Below are positions 46,501-61,500 of a stretch of 64,000 nt of DNA, one piece after another. A program made the translations under genes and the position numbers. How positions within the stretch are numbered: position 1 is the first letter of the stretch; every line of letters starts with the position of its first letter. Origin of the DNA: Anabaena sphaerica FACHB-251 (lineage in GTDB: Bacteria > Cyanobacteriota > Cyanobacteriia > Cyanobacteriales > Nostocaceae); the NCBI RefSeq assembly GCF_014696825.1, contig NZ_JACJQU010000010.1, forward strand, positions 1 to 64,000, given 5' to 3'. The notes below the pieces were generated by a model that had not been told where the DNA came from, searched no databases, and saw only the letters and a program-made list of their open reading frames with translations.

Positions 46501-49500
46501 AAGAATTGTTAGCAAGAGTGCGTTCGCTCCTACGGTTAAAACATAGTATCAATCAAAGATATCAACTTGCTCGACAGCGATGCGAAGATTTTATGATCAA
46601 GTTGACTCACGATTTACGCACTCCTTTGACCTCAACAATTCAACTTTTGCAAATGATTCAAAAAGGGAATTTTGGTCATAATTTTTCAGAAATACGGAAA
46701 CATTTGCAACTACTGACTGAGAGTAATCAAACGTTACTGTCAATGGTGGAAAATGTGCTAGAGGTTTATCAGTATGAAGCTGGATGTAAGGACTTGGAAT
46801 TTTTTCCCGTTGACTTGTGGGAATTAGCTCAAAAGGTAGTTCAGGAACTCAAACCTTTAGCTGTTGTCAAAAACGTAGCTCTGAATGTCAAATTAAACAA
46901 TACACAACCATCTGCGGTGAAAGTGCGGGGCGATAGAATAGAACTTTACCGACTGCTAACTAACTTAGTAGGTAATGCTATTCGTTTTACAGATCAGGGT
47001 TCAGTAGATGTTTACCTTAGTTCCCAGGATCAACGGGTAACAATTACTGTGAAAGATACAGGAATTGGCATTAGTAAAATAGAACAATTATGCTTATTTG
47101 AACGTTTTCGACAAGGCAAACATCAACGTCAAGGGAATGGTCTAGGATTATGTTTGTGCCGTCAGATTGTAGAAGCCCATCAAGGAAGTATTTCTGTGTC
47201 ATCAACTTTAGGTAAAGGTAGCATTTTTACTGTTTCTTTACCCGCGTTATAACAGAGGGCAAGAGGCTGTCTTGCAATAGACAAGAGTAAAACCCTTGCT
47301 CTTCTTAGATTTTAAGGACTAATCATTGTCCTAATCTGAATGGCTACAGCTATAACACCTGTAGGGTAGTGTTAACTTTTGTTCAAGTTTTAGGTTTTTG
47401 TTACGTTAGCGTCAGTCCGTATTCTTGTTCGACAAGATTTAACAATTTTGACTGCAAAGGTGAAAGGTACGGTTTTGGTTGTTTCCCTAATCCTGAACAA
47501 AGCCAATCAACGGCACTATCTCGGTTTTCAATTTGATGCAGTCGTCGCAGTCTCAAGCATAGCTGTTGCATGAACTGGCATTCTTCATCCAACAGTTCTA
47601 AGGATTTGAGATGTTCTATTTTTACTGTGTACTCAGTATCCCAAGTCTCAATAGTGCAACTATAGTCTCCAACATGGGTAATAACACCCCAACAACCACT
47701 TTTGCCTTTTAGTTCTGGGTTTTCTTTAGGCAGTAGAATACATACTTCCCCAACATGGTAGGGGTTCGGTACTTTGGTTCTTTCTCGGATTTTGTCCACA
47801 ATATCTTTAACTTGACGACCTGAAGGAATTTTACCACCCGCTTGCTCTACTGCCTGTTGCCAAGCCAAACGTTGTTCTTCTGGTTCTAAGGAAACCAAAG
47901 GTCTAACCTGGCGTTCGCTTGTTGGTAAGATTTGAGAACCATTGGTTCTCTTTTCCTCTGGGATTTCAATTTGGGAACCATTGGTTCTTGTTTGGTCTTG
48001 GGTTTTAATTTGGGAATTATTAGTTCCCATTAAATTTTCAACTACCAATGAACCAGCTATCAAGTAGTTCACATGACGATTAGTAAAGCCAAATCGGGAA
48101 CGACAGTAATTTTCAAAGGTTGAGTGAGTGGAACGGTACAAACGTCTGTCTCGTATTTCTTTCAATGCTTTAGCAGCTGCGTAAAAAGCTTTTTCAACTT
48201 GTCTCTCTAAAAATATGCGATCGCGCCATTCGTCTGTACTAAGTTCAGTTAGTTCGGAGCTAACAGCTATTTCTGCATGGCTAGTTGCAGAATCGTTCTG
48301 ATTGGGTAGCAATTTTTCATCAGTAGAGATGTTTGATATCTCACTCATAATTTCTACCCCCCTAGCTCCCAAAAAAATTTGCTATTAATTGATACATCAT
48401 CAACTGTAAATTTATGATTTATATTCAATGATAAACTGATAGTTTATATTTGAGGGTAGTGGAATGGCTGAAAAATGGATGAAAGTTAGAAGAACGATAG
48501 ATATAGAAATACCCGGTTTGGGAAAGAGAATTAGACAAGCCAGAGAAGCGGATAGACGCTCTTTAGCTGAAATATGTCGTCAAATTCCCATGACGACTAT
48601 GAATTGGTATAAAATAGAATCCGAAGAAACCAAAGCTTTGCCAATTGAAACTTTACAGCGCATTGAAGAGGTGCTGAATGTTGATTTTGGTATTAAATTT
48701 TATGAATAACTCAGAATAAATGCTTATGCTTGACAATTAATAAATTTGTCAAAACTAATATTTCTACGATTAAATTTTAAATTTAAACTTAATTTATAAC
48801 TCATTAGGGTATATATTGCGGCAGTTTTCATGTATTTAGATCACATTCCAAATAAATCTTTTTTCTTCCTTTGTACCTACTCTGCGAATGGCCGCTCACT
48901 CTTATATATTCTTTGTCTCTACCCTATGTTTATATCACGCTACGCAAACGCCTAACGGCGATTGTGCGAAACTTTTATAATCGCTGTAACCTAGCAAAAG
49001 CAGTGATACTATGAAAGGAAATTAACACACAAAAAAGCGAAATTTTCTAGTTGATTATCTGCTGAATTGAAATTGCAATAATACTTGAGTTCGATGTCAG
49101 AAAATCCGCTAAAAATCAGTTTTTCAAAGAGTTGTTACCAAGTTTTACCGCTAAATCCGCCACAAACTCAATACCTTCGCCAAAACGCTGAAACCCTATT
49201 GATATCGTCACGATTTTATTGGGTTTCAGACCTATATTTGGAAAATTGGCATAGGTATTGAAACTAGAACTTAATTAACGTTTATTTCGATAGGATAGGG
49301 CTGTAAAAAAGGACACACTTTTGATGATAACTTGTAGAAAACTTTGAAATTCTGCGTCCATTCTTCTTGAAAAACTCCACTTCTCCATTTAATAAGATTC
49401 TCAGGGGGCAAAAATTTGACACGCATAATTACACTTTTTAATCAGTCTGGTGGTGTAGGTAAATCGAGTTTAGCCATGAATCTTGCCTACCATTTGCAGG

Positions 49501-52500
49501 AGCGTAAACATCGCGTACTGCTGATAGATATGGACCCTCAAGGGTCGCTTACAACTTTCATGGGGCTAGATCCAACAGCACTAGAGCAAACTGTTTATGA
49601 CTCCATTTTGCATTCTGTCCCATTACCAATTCAAACTCAAGTTCATGGTATAGATTTAGCTCCTGCCAATATTAATTTGAGTGCTGCCGAATTAGAATTA
49701 GTGGTAGCAGATATGCGAGATATCCGACTCAAAGAAGCTTTAGAACCAATAGCTAATCAATATGATTTTATATTGATAGATTGTCCACCTAGTTTGGGAT
49801 TACTCAGTTACATCAGTTTGGTAGCAGCTACTCACGTTTTAGTTCCAATTCAAACTCAATACAAGGCATTTTGTGGAACTGAGTTATTGTTAAATACGGT
49901 TGCCAGAGTGCGATCGCGTCCCAATCGTAAACTAGCGATCGCTGGGTTTATTCCCACTATGTACGATGGTCGTAATATTCAGGATGCCCGAACTTTAGAA
50001 GCTATCCAACAACAATTAGCAGCAGTGGGTGTGGTTTACCCAGCTATTCCTCGTTCTACAGCTTTTGCTGACGCATCTGAAGATCATGTACCTTTAGCAG
50101 TCTATAATCCCAGACACCCTGCTGTGCCTATTCTCAAGAAAATTGCACAAGGTTTAGAAAAATTATGAATAGTAGGCGCGATCGCCCATATCAACAAATG
50201 AAACCCTTGGATATCCTGTTTGGGGAATCTCAATCTGTAGCTGAAATAGTTGCTATTGAATCAATTTGTCTCCCACCGCAGCAACCAAGGCGTTACTTCG
50301 ACCCACAAGCAATGCAGGAATTAGTAGAGTCCGTGCGGCAACATGGGATTCTACAACCACTGCTGGTGCGTTCTCGTCCAGATAATAAACATGAACTGGT
50401 AGCCGGAGAAAGACGTTATCGAGCAGCAACAGAAGTTGGTCTGGCTGAAGTGCCAGTTGTAATTCGAGAACTCACCGATGAAGAAGCTATGCAGCTTTCT
50501 TTAATTGAGAACCTCTGCCGTGAGGATTTGAACCCAGTTGAGGAAACTGAGGGCATCTTGCAACTTTTAGCCATTCGTTTAGGAAGTGAAGTTGCCGATA
50601 TTACTCCTTTGTTGTATAGAATGAAAAATGCAGCAGACAAGCAAGAAGAATCTAGGCATAACGTTATGCCTAACCCAGAAGTTCAAGTAGTGGAAGAAGT
50701 GTTTACCAGCTTGGGGTTAATGACTTGGGAATCCTTTGTCAAAAATCGTCTGCCATTATTAAACTTGTCGGAGGATGTGTTAACAGCACTGCGTGAAGGA
50801 AAAATTGCTTACACAAAAGCGAAAGTCATAGCTCGAATTAAAGACGAGACTGCACGCCAAGAATTACTAGCAGTAGCAATTGCAGAAAACCTTTCTCTAA
50901 CTCAAATCCAGTCACGGATTAAAGCTATACAACCCTCTTCTGATCCTGATCAACGTAAAGAACGGATAGAAGGAACAATGAAGCGAGTGAAACAGGCAAA
51001 GGTTTGGGAAGACCAACAGAAATGGAGTCGTTTAGAAACACTCTTAGCACAAATAGAAGAATTGCTTGGTGAAGAATAATCTTGAACTTATCCCACTAAT
51101 CCAAAAATGCCTATTTTTTCAATTTAGGTGTGTTGTCAAATCTGGATCAGGACTTACGCAAAATATCCCTCAAACCCTCATTCCTCCGCGTTCTCTGTGC
51201 CTCTGTGGTTTGTTTATTCCATAGCTCGTGCGTAAGTCCTATTGATTTTTCGTTTTTGATGTGCAAAAAAATAAAGATTTTTACCGCAAATCAGATTAGT
51301 GGGATAGATTCTTGTAACTTAAAAGCCGATAGCAATAAAAACATAACCGGCATCACCATAACTACCAAGCTGTTAGTGTGAACTAAAACGACTCTTAGAT
51401 CATACTTTTACAAGTTTTCCGGTAGGCGTAAAACGAGCGTGTCTTTAAACCTTGGATATAAGCGACTCGTGCAGTTTGGCGAGTTTACCTGGTTATGTCA
51501 AATTTGCTGAATACCATTCAATGTAGAAAACTAATTTAAATTTAATCATCATGAGTACATGGTTTGATACAGCACGACTGGGGATGTTTATTCATTGGGG
51601 TCATAGTTCCCAACAGGGACGTGAGTTATCTTGGCCTATGGTTGGAGGTGTATTCAGTCTTCCCTTCTGCAAAGATATTCCGGTTGAAGAATATTACCGT
51701 ACAGTCAATACTTTCAATCCTCAAGATTACAATCCTCAAGAATGGGCATATTTAGCAAAAAATTTAGGAGTAGAGTATGCCATATTAACTACCAAGCATC
51801 ATGATGGTTTTGCTCTATTCCATACTCAAGAATCAGATTTTTCTATTGCATCTACACCTTATAAAAAAGATATTGTCCGTGAATATATTGAAGCTATGCG
51901 CTCTGTAGGATTGCGTATTGGGCTTTATTTTTCGCTTTCAGACTGGCATCACCCTGATTATCCGGCTTTTACGGAAGCTGATAAACCTTATCGGTTTGAG
52001 CAACTGCCTCAACCCACACAGCAACAGTGGGAGCGATATATTCAGTTTATGTTCAATCAAATCCGAGAATTATTGACCAACTACGGTCAAATTGACATCT
52101 TATGGTTTGATGGGAGTTGGGAAAGGACTCCAGAGCAATGGCAGGTTCAAGAATTGGCAAAAATGATTCGTGATTTACAACCCCATATTCTCATTAATGA
52201 CCGCTTACCCAATTGTGGAGACTTTGCAACTCCTGAGCAATTTATTCCCCCCCAACCTCCGGCTCATCTGTGGGAAACCTGTCTGACTATTAACGAGAGT
52301 TGGGGATATAACCCAGATGATTATCACTTCAAATCCTCTCGGAAACTGATTCATACATTGTGCGAAGTGGCAGCTAAAGGCGGTAAACTGTTACTGAATA
52401 TTAGTCCAATGGGCAATGGACAAATTCCACCTGAGCAGTTAGAGCGTCTAAAAGATATAGCTGAATGGATGTCTCAGCATTCTGAAAGTATACTCGATAC

Positions 52501-55500
52501 AACACCAGGACTAGAACCTTGGCAATTTTATGGTTCTTCTACTTGTAAGGGCGACCGTATTTATCTACACCTATTAATGAAACCTTACGAAACAATATCG
52601 GTTAGAGGAGTGCCAATAAAACGAGTGAAATCAGTATCTATTCTTGCTGACGGTACACCACTTACCTATACAAGTCGCTGTGCAATTATGGATTCTCTTT
52701 TTAATTCCGACCCGCTGGGTGAATTAACAATTTGTGTACCTGAATCAGTAATCAATTCTTTCGCTACAGTGATTGCTATTGATATCAACTCCTCTTTAAC
52801 CTAAAAGGCAGTCCAGTAGTCCACTACTCCACGAGTGTCTCAAGGATGCAGAATTTCTTTAAGTCTGCGCTCTTTCCTGGGCAATGAAAAGGTATTGTCC
52901 ATAATCAGCGAATCGCACTTCCATAATTTATGTGATTGGGTGGTAGAGTCCATCTTTGCTGTGACTTGAAGAAGATTTTGGATAGGTTGTCCAACTTTAC
53001 CTTCCAAAAATGGATGTCCAGCTTCTCTTTCTAAAAACGTCCAAAAAATAGGCTTCTGCTGTTTTAGCTAAAATTCAGTTAGGGTATATACAGGGGTTTT
53101 ATAGGGGCTATATATACCCCAAGAAGAAAATTGAGAATTCTGGCTATTCCCTTTAGCCCTTAAATATCACCTACATAGGGTATACATGGGTAACACTTAG
53201 GGTATCTTTTGCTAAAATAAAATAATTTGGGGTATATGTAGGGGTTACTTATGGGCTAAGTATACCCTAACGCGAAAATTGAAAATAATTGAACATTTAG
53301 CACCTATATAGGGTATATATAGGTGATGCTTAGGGTATTTTTGTGTTACCCTTCTTTTGTATCCCACTTGACCCCCATGCCCAACATTCACGCTTTGCAA
53401 AAAATTTTTCCAGCAGGATTCGATAACGGTTACGGTAGTCTGAAACTTTTCGTTGATGGATTTAAAGTTGTTCGTATCCCCAGCTATATTTCCACAGCCG
53501 AGATGGAAGATGTACCAGGAAGAATCGTCTTAGATGGTGTAGCTTACACAGTAGGAGAATCTGCCTTTCGTACAGGTTATCATTTTGACCGCAACACAGA
53601 CCACAACGAAAACAAAATTAAAAATGCACTGTTGATGTTATTTGGTGGATTAGCACATCTGCCACATCGTAAAGCTTGGCATTTAAAATTAGTCGTCAGT
53701 TTACACGACATAGGACTAGCAGAAGATTTAAAACAAGAACTCAACGGAGAATATCAACCAATACTTGCGGGCAGAAAATCAGATGTCACCCTAGAAATAA
53801 TCAAAGTCGTCCCAGAAGGAATGGGTGCATTGTTTGGGCATCAACTTCCACCCAAGCTCACCGTCCTAGATTTTGGTAATGGAACTACGCTTTATTCTCG
53901 TTACAACCAGGGAAAGCGAGAAGTCCATACTCCCTACCCCGCAGGTGTAGAAGTTCTCATCGAAGACATTGCCGAAAAAATGAAACGTCTCAACGGGGGG
54001 AAAATCGGCAACACTTCCCAGATTCGATTTTGTTTGGAAAAGGGACATACCAGATACAGTCGTGACATTGATATTAAAGATATCTACACCAGTTGTTTGA
54101 AAGATTGGTATGAAAAATTCTTAAAGAAACCCGTAAACCTGACACTAGATGCCAAGCACCAGGGGGATGAAATTTGGGCAATTGGTGGTGGCTGTTTGTT
54201 ACCTGGATTTAAGAAGCTATTGGAGAAGAACGGGTTTAAAATTCTGGATAATCCCGTAGAAGCTAATGCCTGTGGATTGCTAGAGATGGCAAAAGCCATG
54301 ATGAACAAGAATCTGTAGCACTCCTGACCGCCTCTGGCTTGAGCTTGAGGGGTAATAATGCGCGAATTTTGAATCAACCAATTTGAATAGGAACGAAGCC
54401 AATGACACCGGAAAAAGTTCGGATTAAAGATAGCTACCGAGAACGTATATTTGCCGAATCACAGCAACTAGATAAAAGTTACTTAGAGACGCTTTACTTT
54501 ATCATTGATTGTTATTTTGCTTTCAAAAAGGGTGCATTCCCCATGCAACAAGTAGTTACACATACCCCAGCTTTCACCCCGATTGCTACAAACCCAAGTC
54601 AACAAGACCAGCCCCCTTCAACTCCATCATCACCAGAAAATCCCAAAGATGCTGATGGCGAAACATTTACCCTTGATTTTGATTTGTAACTGTTATCAAA
54701 CTAATTCCTCAAAAACAATATCCTCATAAACCGACTCAATGGGAAAACTTAAATCAATACTTCGTAGCTCGATATTATCCCCCGACTGATAATTAAAAAT
54801 CTCCCAATTACCGCGATCATTTTTGCGGTATAAATCAATCGCTATTTTCTCAGCATCAACCAAAACATAATCTTGCAAACTAGGATTGCGACGATACAAT
54901 CTAAATTTATCCCCTCGGTCATAACTGGCTGTACTGGGAGATAAAACCTCAACAATTAGACAGGGATATTGAATTGCTTGGATTGCAGTGCGATCGCGCT
55001 CGTCGCAAGTAACGCTCACATCAGGATAAACATAATCCTTCGTTTCCAAAATATTTACACGACAATCGGAATTACCAACCTGACAACCACTACCCCGTAA
55101 ATGACCTTTAACAATGAAAATAATATTACTAGCAATTCGGCCATGATTTTGAGTTCCCCCACTCATAGCGTAAACTTCACCATTAATATACTCATGACGA
55201 AGCAGTTGTTTTTCTTCCCAGACAAAATATTCTTCGGGTGTTAACTTAGGAAACTTATCTTTTACAGCAATCATTTTTTGTTACCTCATCTATGCTTGAC
55301 CAAATTAAAATCGCTTTTATCAACAATACCTTGTCCATTTTTTGTAGCGACAGCAGAACTCAACGCATTTGTTGGGTTTGTAGGAGTATGTTACCTAACT
55401 GTATTTTAATCTCAACATCCAGAGCCAAACCCTCATTCATCTGAGCCGCCAAATCTGCCGTTAAAGCCCCTATCTTCTCCTCAAAGCTTACCCCATCCTC

Positions 55501-58500
55501 CACCTCTTCCACTCATTTTCGCTAGATTTACCCTTAGTAACCGCGCCAAGAGTAAAATATCCACTTGGATGATTTTGCTGAGTGTAAATCCATGCCAAGA
55601 TAAAAACCAGAATCTCAAGCTTGCTAGATCCGCTATCTAAAAGATTACTGGCAATGGATTTAACCACAAGAATTATAGAAAATTCAGGACTGAGTATACC
55701 TATCTTCGATGGTGCTTACAACAACGGCAAAGGAAGATATCTATCAGAACCAGAAATCATCAAAAATTCCCTATTAGCACAAATATTTGAGCCAGAAGAA
55801 TTACAATCATTACTCCTGGTAAAAATTGACAGTAAAAATCCAGACGCAAATCATCTTAAAACCAGAACATTTAAAGATGGTATTAAACGCAAATTAGCCT
55901 TTAGTTCAGGCGATAACTATTACTTCGCTGATGATACATTGCGGAAGAAAATTAGACAGTTATTTGCCACAGAACCCGATACCGCTTGTCGTTATGGTTC
56001 ATTATTAGTTAGTAATTGCTACAAAGGAACAGAAACATTTACTAACTTACGAGTTAAAATCGTAGACTTTGCAGACCCACAATATGCTGATTATAAAACC
56101 GGAGACTGTCACGGCAAGATTTCACCGCGACTAGCCAAACAACTTGGAGGAGAACGCAACTGTCCATTACAATTTCGATTTGCATGGATGAAATCTTGGG
56201 GTGAAATTACTGATAAATCGGAATCTCAGGACGTAAACACAAGTAATGGAATATCTAACCACAGAGGACACAGAGGTCACGGAGGAATAAGAGTAGAAGA
56301 AAATGATGGTGTAAGTCCGAAATCTTCAAATTTAACTAAAAGAAGTTTTTTAACAGATGAACAAAGTGATGAGATAAATTCAACATCTTCAAATTTAAAC
56401 ACAGGAAATTTACCAGATCAAGAAAATGATTGTGTAAATTCAACATCTCCCAATTTACCTAAAACAACTTTTGCACCAAAAGAAGAAAAAGATTGTGTAA
56501 ATTCAAAAACTAAAAATTCATCCACAGGAAATTTTTCACAAGACAAAGAAAGCGATTGTATAAATTCAAAATATCCAAAAACCAGCTTTTTAGCCAAAGG
56601 AACTTTCTTACCAGATGCCAAATTAACAGATGCCCAAGATTACGACATCATTATGGACATTTCCTCAATCAAAGGCATCAAAAAATCCCATCTAAAAAAA
56701 ATAATCCCTTGTGGTGAATATAACTTTCCCCAAGCAGTAATAGGTAATCGAGGTAATGCCAAAGCCACCAGCTACGATAACAGTTGGCAGTTTACCATTT
56801 GGTACTCAGAAGCAGCAATCAAACAAGATTTAACTCAACCAACCCAAGAAAAAGCCCAACAACTAGCCGAATTACAACGCCATCCATTAGCACTAGCAAA
56901 ATACATCATTCAACAATACGACAAACAACAGCGAGCGCAACAAGAACAAACAGAAGAAACAATTAATGAAATAGACCATAATACCAACAATCAAGTACAA
57001 GAATCTCGCTGGATTTCCCTACTCCGTAGCGATAAATACGGTCAATTAATTGAAACACCCAAATTTCGGAAATTTGCCACCGATTATATCGCCAATCAAT
57101 GGCGTGACTTAGCCATTAAAAGTGGATACAGCCATAGTTCAGGAATGGCCATGCCATGCGATCGCCTAACTCGTGGCACAATTTGCGTCCCCCACCTACC
57201 AGAAGGAGAAGTCATTCTCACCCGTTACCCAATCGTCAACTCAGACAACATCCGCCTTTACAGTAACATCCATGACCCAGAACTCAAGAAAACTCGTAAC
57301 GTAGTTTGGATTCACCCCAAAGACGCTGAAGAATACCACCAAGCAGACTTTGACGGCGACCAATTAATGGTTAGTCCAGCTAGTAAACTACCCAATATTG
57401 CCAAAGAAACACTCCGCGCAGGAGAACCAGGCAGATTTGAACCAGTTAAACAACGTCCTAAACTAGCATATACAGAAATTACAGATGAACAAGGCAACTT
57501 AAAATACCGTGACTTAGCGCAAATAGCCGCCGTTGCCAACCAAAATAAAGTAGGATTAGTAGCAACAAACATTGGAAGAGTACAGTCATCAACGCCCCGT
57601 GAAGGTGAAAATATTGAACGATTTACCAGACGACAAAGAAAACTGCTAAATCGTCTATTTCAAGCACTACAAGTAGAAGTAGATTCACCCAAAAGTGCCG
57701 AAAGATTAGAAGACATTCAAGAAATTGACGGTGCGAACTTATTAGCAGATGCCAAAAAATGGTCAGAATCCCATCCGAGTTACTTTTTTGACTTTAAAAA
57801 AGACGAACGGCTTTATCGTTCCTTTGCCATGCCAGCAGATGCCCCAGGAGCGATAAATGTCATAGCCAGAGAAGTAGTAAATCCCTTATGGCAACCTACT
57901 CGAATTCGTAGCAGAGATAGACATGAATTTCGTTATTTATTTCCCAAAGAAACATTATCAGTAGATGCTTTGGAATGGGCAGAAGAATTAAAAACCAGAT
58001 TTCAACAATCAAGAGAAGAAATTAAACAAAGAGTAGGAGATGATAGAGAAGCATTTAATGAGGAATTGGGCAAACTTTACGATAGTTATCGAGCAGAAAT
58101 AGATGAACTATTCACCACATCAGAAGAAAGGTTAGAAGGTGCAGCAGCACTGTGGCATACACAACATACCCGTCCAGAATTAGATAGACATCGTAAGCAA
58201 TGTTTACAACTAGCATCACAGATAGAAACTACATTTTCCTTTGAGCATAATTATGAAATGCCCAGTGCAGCATTACCAAAAGATACTTATGTTTTGAGTG
58301 TTCCTTTTGGGGAGAATGCAATTAAATGGAAAGAAACTTTAGAACAAAAAGGAATTGAATTTGATGCTACGATTCATCCCCAATTACCTGTGATTGAATT
58401 TGCTTTTAAGGATTTATCACCGAAATTAGCAGAAAAATTAGCAGCTAAATTTGGTGATAATTTTAATGATATAGATGAGTTGAATATACCCAGAGATTTA

Positions 58501-61500
58501 AGAATTATTCCTCCTGCTGACCATTGTTGGGCAGAATCACGTCAAGATACAGGTGTAGGTGCTTTGGCATATAATTTATTTACAGAAGAAGTATGTCAGC
58601 AGCTTCAGGAATTTCAGTTTGATGAAATAAAAGTATTGGGGATTAAATACAATGATTTTGCTGATGAGGATTTTGCAAGTCAGCAATGGAAAAAGCGCAG
58701 TGTGACTTTAGAAGTAGGAGTTTTTGAATTACCTGAATCACACCCAGATTTTTATCGTTATAACGGGACACCGATATTACAAATTGATGGTCAGAATTTA
58801 GGCACTTTTGCCCCTGATAGTCCTAAGTTACCTGTTGGAACTAAGTTTGTAGCTACGTTGAAACCAGAAAGTTCTAGTATTATTCTCAAGGTTAATGCTG
58901 ATTCAATAGAGTTGCCAGATGTGAACTTAATAGAATCGGAAGTTAAGTTAGATACTGTTGAAGTTGATGATGGTTTGATGGAATTTTCAGATTTTACATT
59001 AATAGAATCAGAAGATACGTTAGATGCTGTTGAAGATGATGATTTAAAGGGATTTTCAGATGTAACTTTATTAGAATTTGAATCAAATTCAATTTTGTAT
59101 GAATCTAAATTAGAAACCAAAAATTTGCCAGATATGAACCTAATAGAATCAGAAAATAAGTTAGATGCTGTTGAAGATGATGATGATTTTAGAGAATCTT
59201 CGGATTTTATATTATCAGAATCAAAACCAAAGTTAAATAATGTTAGGAAGTTGCGAGGTATTGATAGAGAATTTTGGCGTAAGGAAATGTTTGATAATTT
59301 GGTAGAAGCTATTTCTATTACTTATGAACAGCGACAGGCTAATCAATCTGAAAGTAAGGAAATTGAGCAATTTAAAATTGGTGGACAGTGGACGGCTTAT
59401 GTTCAGCGTAGTGGTGATTTTATTGTGCGGAATGAGAATAACCGGACGATTTGTAGAGGGAATATGTATACTGGTGAGGAGATATTTCCGCTTTCAGAAG
59501 CAGCAGCTAGTGAGTTAGAGGAGATGGTTTTAGAAAGGGAGCGATTAGTTAATAAAAAACATGATTTTTCAAACAATGGACATTTTAAGAACTATCATGA
59601 TATTGAGTTAAGTTGAAAAAGAGAAAGTAATGAACAAACAAGAATTTGATGATGATAAATCCATTTCTAGCCCAGAATACCCGATGGATTTATTGCTTAA
59701 CGAAGAATGGTTGAGAAAAAGTATTCAAGCTGAGGAAGAAGTAGGGGGTGATATTGGTACTGGTTTAGATTGGGGTTCTAGTTTTGAACAACTGTTGCTG
59801 AATCCTGAATTGTTTTATCGTTTAAAAACTTTGCGGATTTCTTTAAATCGGGAAGTGCATTTGTTGCTCAAAGATTGGAATTTGGGAACTGCAACTTCTA
59901 TAGCATCTGCTACTGCAAGAGAGAAGTTATTGGAAAGATTAAAATTACCTACACCTGATGTTAGAGAACATATTCAAGCTGTGTTGCAGAGAGATGAACT
60001 TTTTGGTGAGGAGTTTATTTCTAATCATCAGGTGTTACGCGAATTGCTTGGGGTAATGTTGACAGAAAACGATTGGGAAATTATTGCTTCAGTTGCGGCT
60101 GATTGTTTAAAGCAGCAAATTATAAATCAAGTTATAACTTACAAAATTTCAGCCTAGTAATAAATAAAAGTGAGGTTTTTTGATTTAAGTTAATTTTTAA
60201 CTAAGAATCTGAAGTTTAGCTTCATCAAATACTAAACCACGACGGGCAAAATATTTATGAATGTTTATTTGCACAAATAAATCTTTGAGTTCTTCTGCGA
60301 TTTCAGTTGGTGGATTTCCTGATAAAGCAACTGCTATTAAACGTTCTGCACTGTGAATTTCTCCACAGTCAATTGCTAGGGTTGCAGCACTACGATACAA
60401 TATTGAACGGGTTGGTTCTGCTACTAAATCATCAGCTATTAATTCTGCTGCTAATTGTTCTTTTTCAAATGCTTGTCGGCATAATTGAGCAGCTAAATCT
60501 GAGTTATTTCTAAGTTTAGCAACTTGTGCCATTTCAGCTAAATCCATAGCCTGTTTATGTAACTCTTGAATCTGACTCATTTTTTTGTTAAAAAGTATTT
60601 GTCAACAGATTATGAACTTTAACGAATCAAATTAATTGTAATTCCCAGAGATAAGCTCGTCCAGACTTTATCTGCTGTTAATACAGGTAAATTCAAGCGT
60701 TTACCTAAAGCAAGACAAGCACGATCTCCTAATGATAATCCTGTACTTTTGGTTAAAGGTCGAAATTTAGCTATATTTAAGGCATCTTCCTCATTGCAAG
60801 CAATAATTTCTAGACTATTTTCTAATAATCCTTCATCTCTCAATTGTTTAATAACTTCGTCTGGAGATTCTCCTAAATCAACAATTTTTGATAATACCTC
60901 TACCCAATTAATAATACTGATATAACACCCATTAATCAAGGCATTTTCTACAATTTCCGCTCCTGGTTCATCTCTAAGATAAGCTAAAAAGGCGGAAGCA
61001 TCTAACACAGATTTATTCACTTAAATACTCCTGTCTGCGTTCTTGGATGAGTTCATCTACTAAGTTTCTATCAGGTGATTTATCTTTTAATAAACCTCTT
61101 AATTTTTTAACTTGTTGTTTGAGACTGATTAATTGCAGTGTTCCATTATCTTCAAGAGTTAAAATTAATCTATCTCCAGATTCTAAATTAAGAATTTGTT
61201 GGATTTCTTGGGGTAAAGTTAAACGCCCTTCTGCTTCAATATCAAGTGTATAGTGTTGAGGAATTGATGGATTAGCAAGTGTCATAATTTGATATTTTTT
61301 TGTTTTCTACATAGTTCTAGTTTAGCAAAACTCTAAAATTTAAAAAATAAATCTCAGCTTTTGTTTCTGTCTACACTTCCGCATTTACTCTGTGTAAGAG
61401 TAGCGATTCCATACCAGAAATAATCAAAAATAGCCAAGTGGACAAAAAAGAAATAGCCAAAAGGTCAATGCCATCAAAGACAAAGCCCTGTTACCTTACC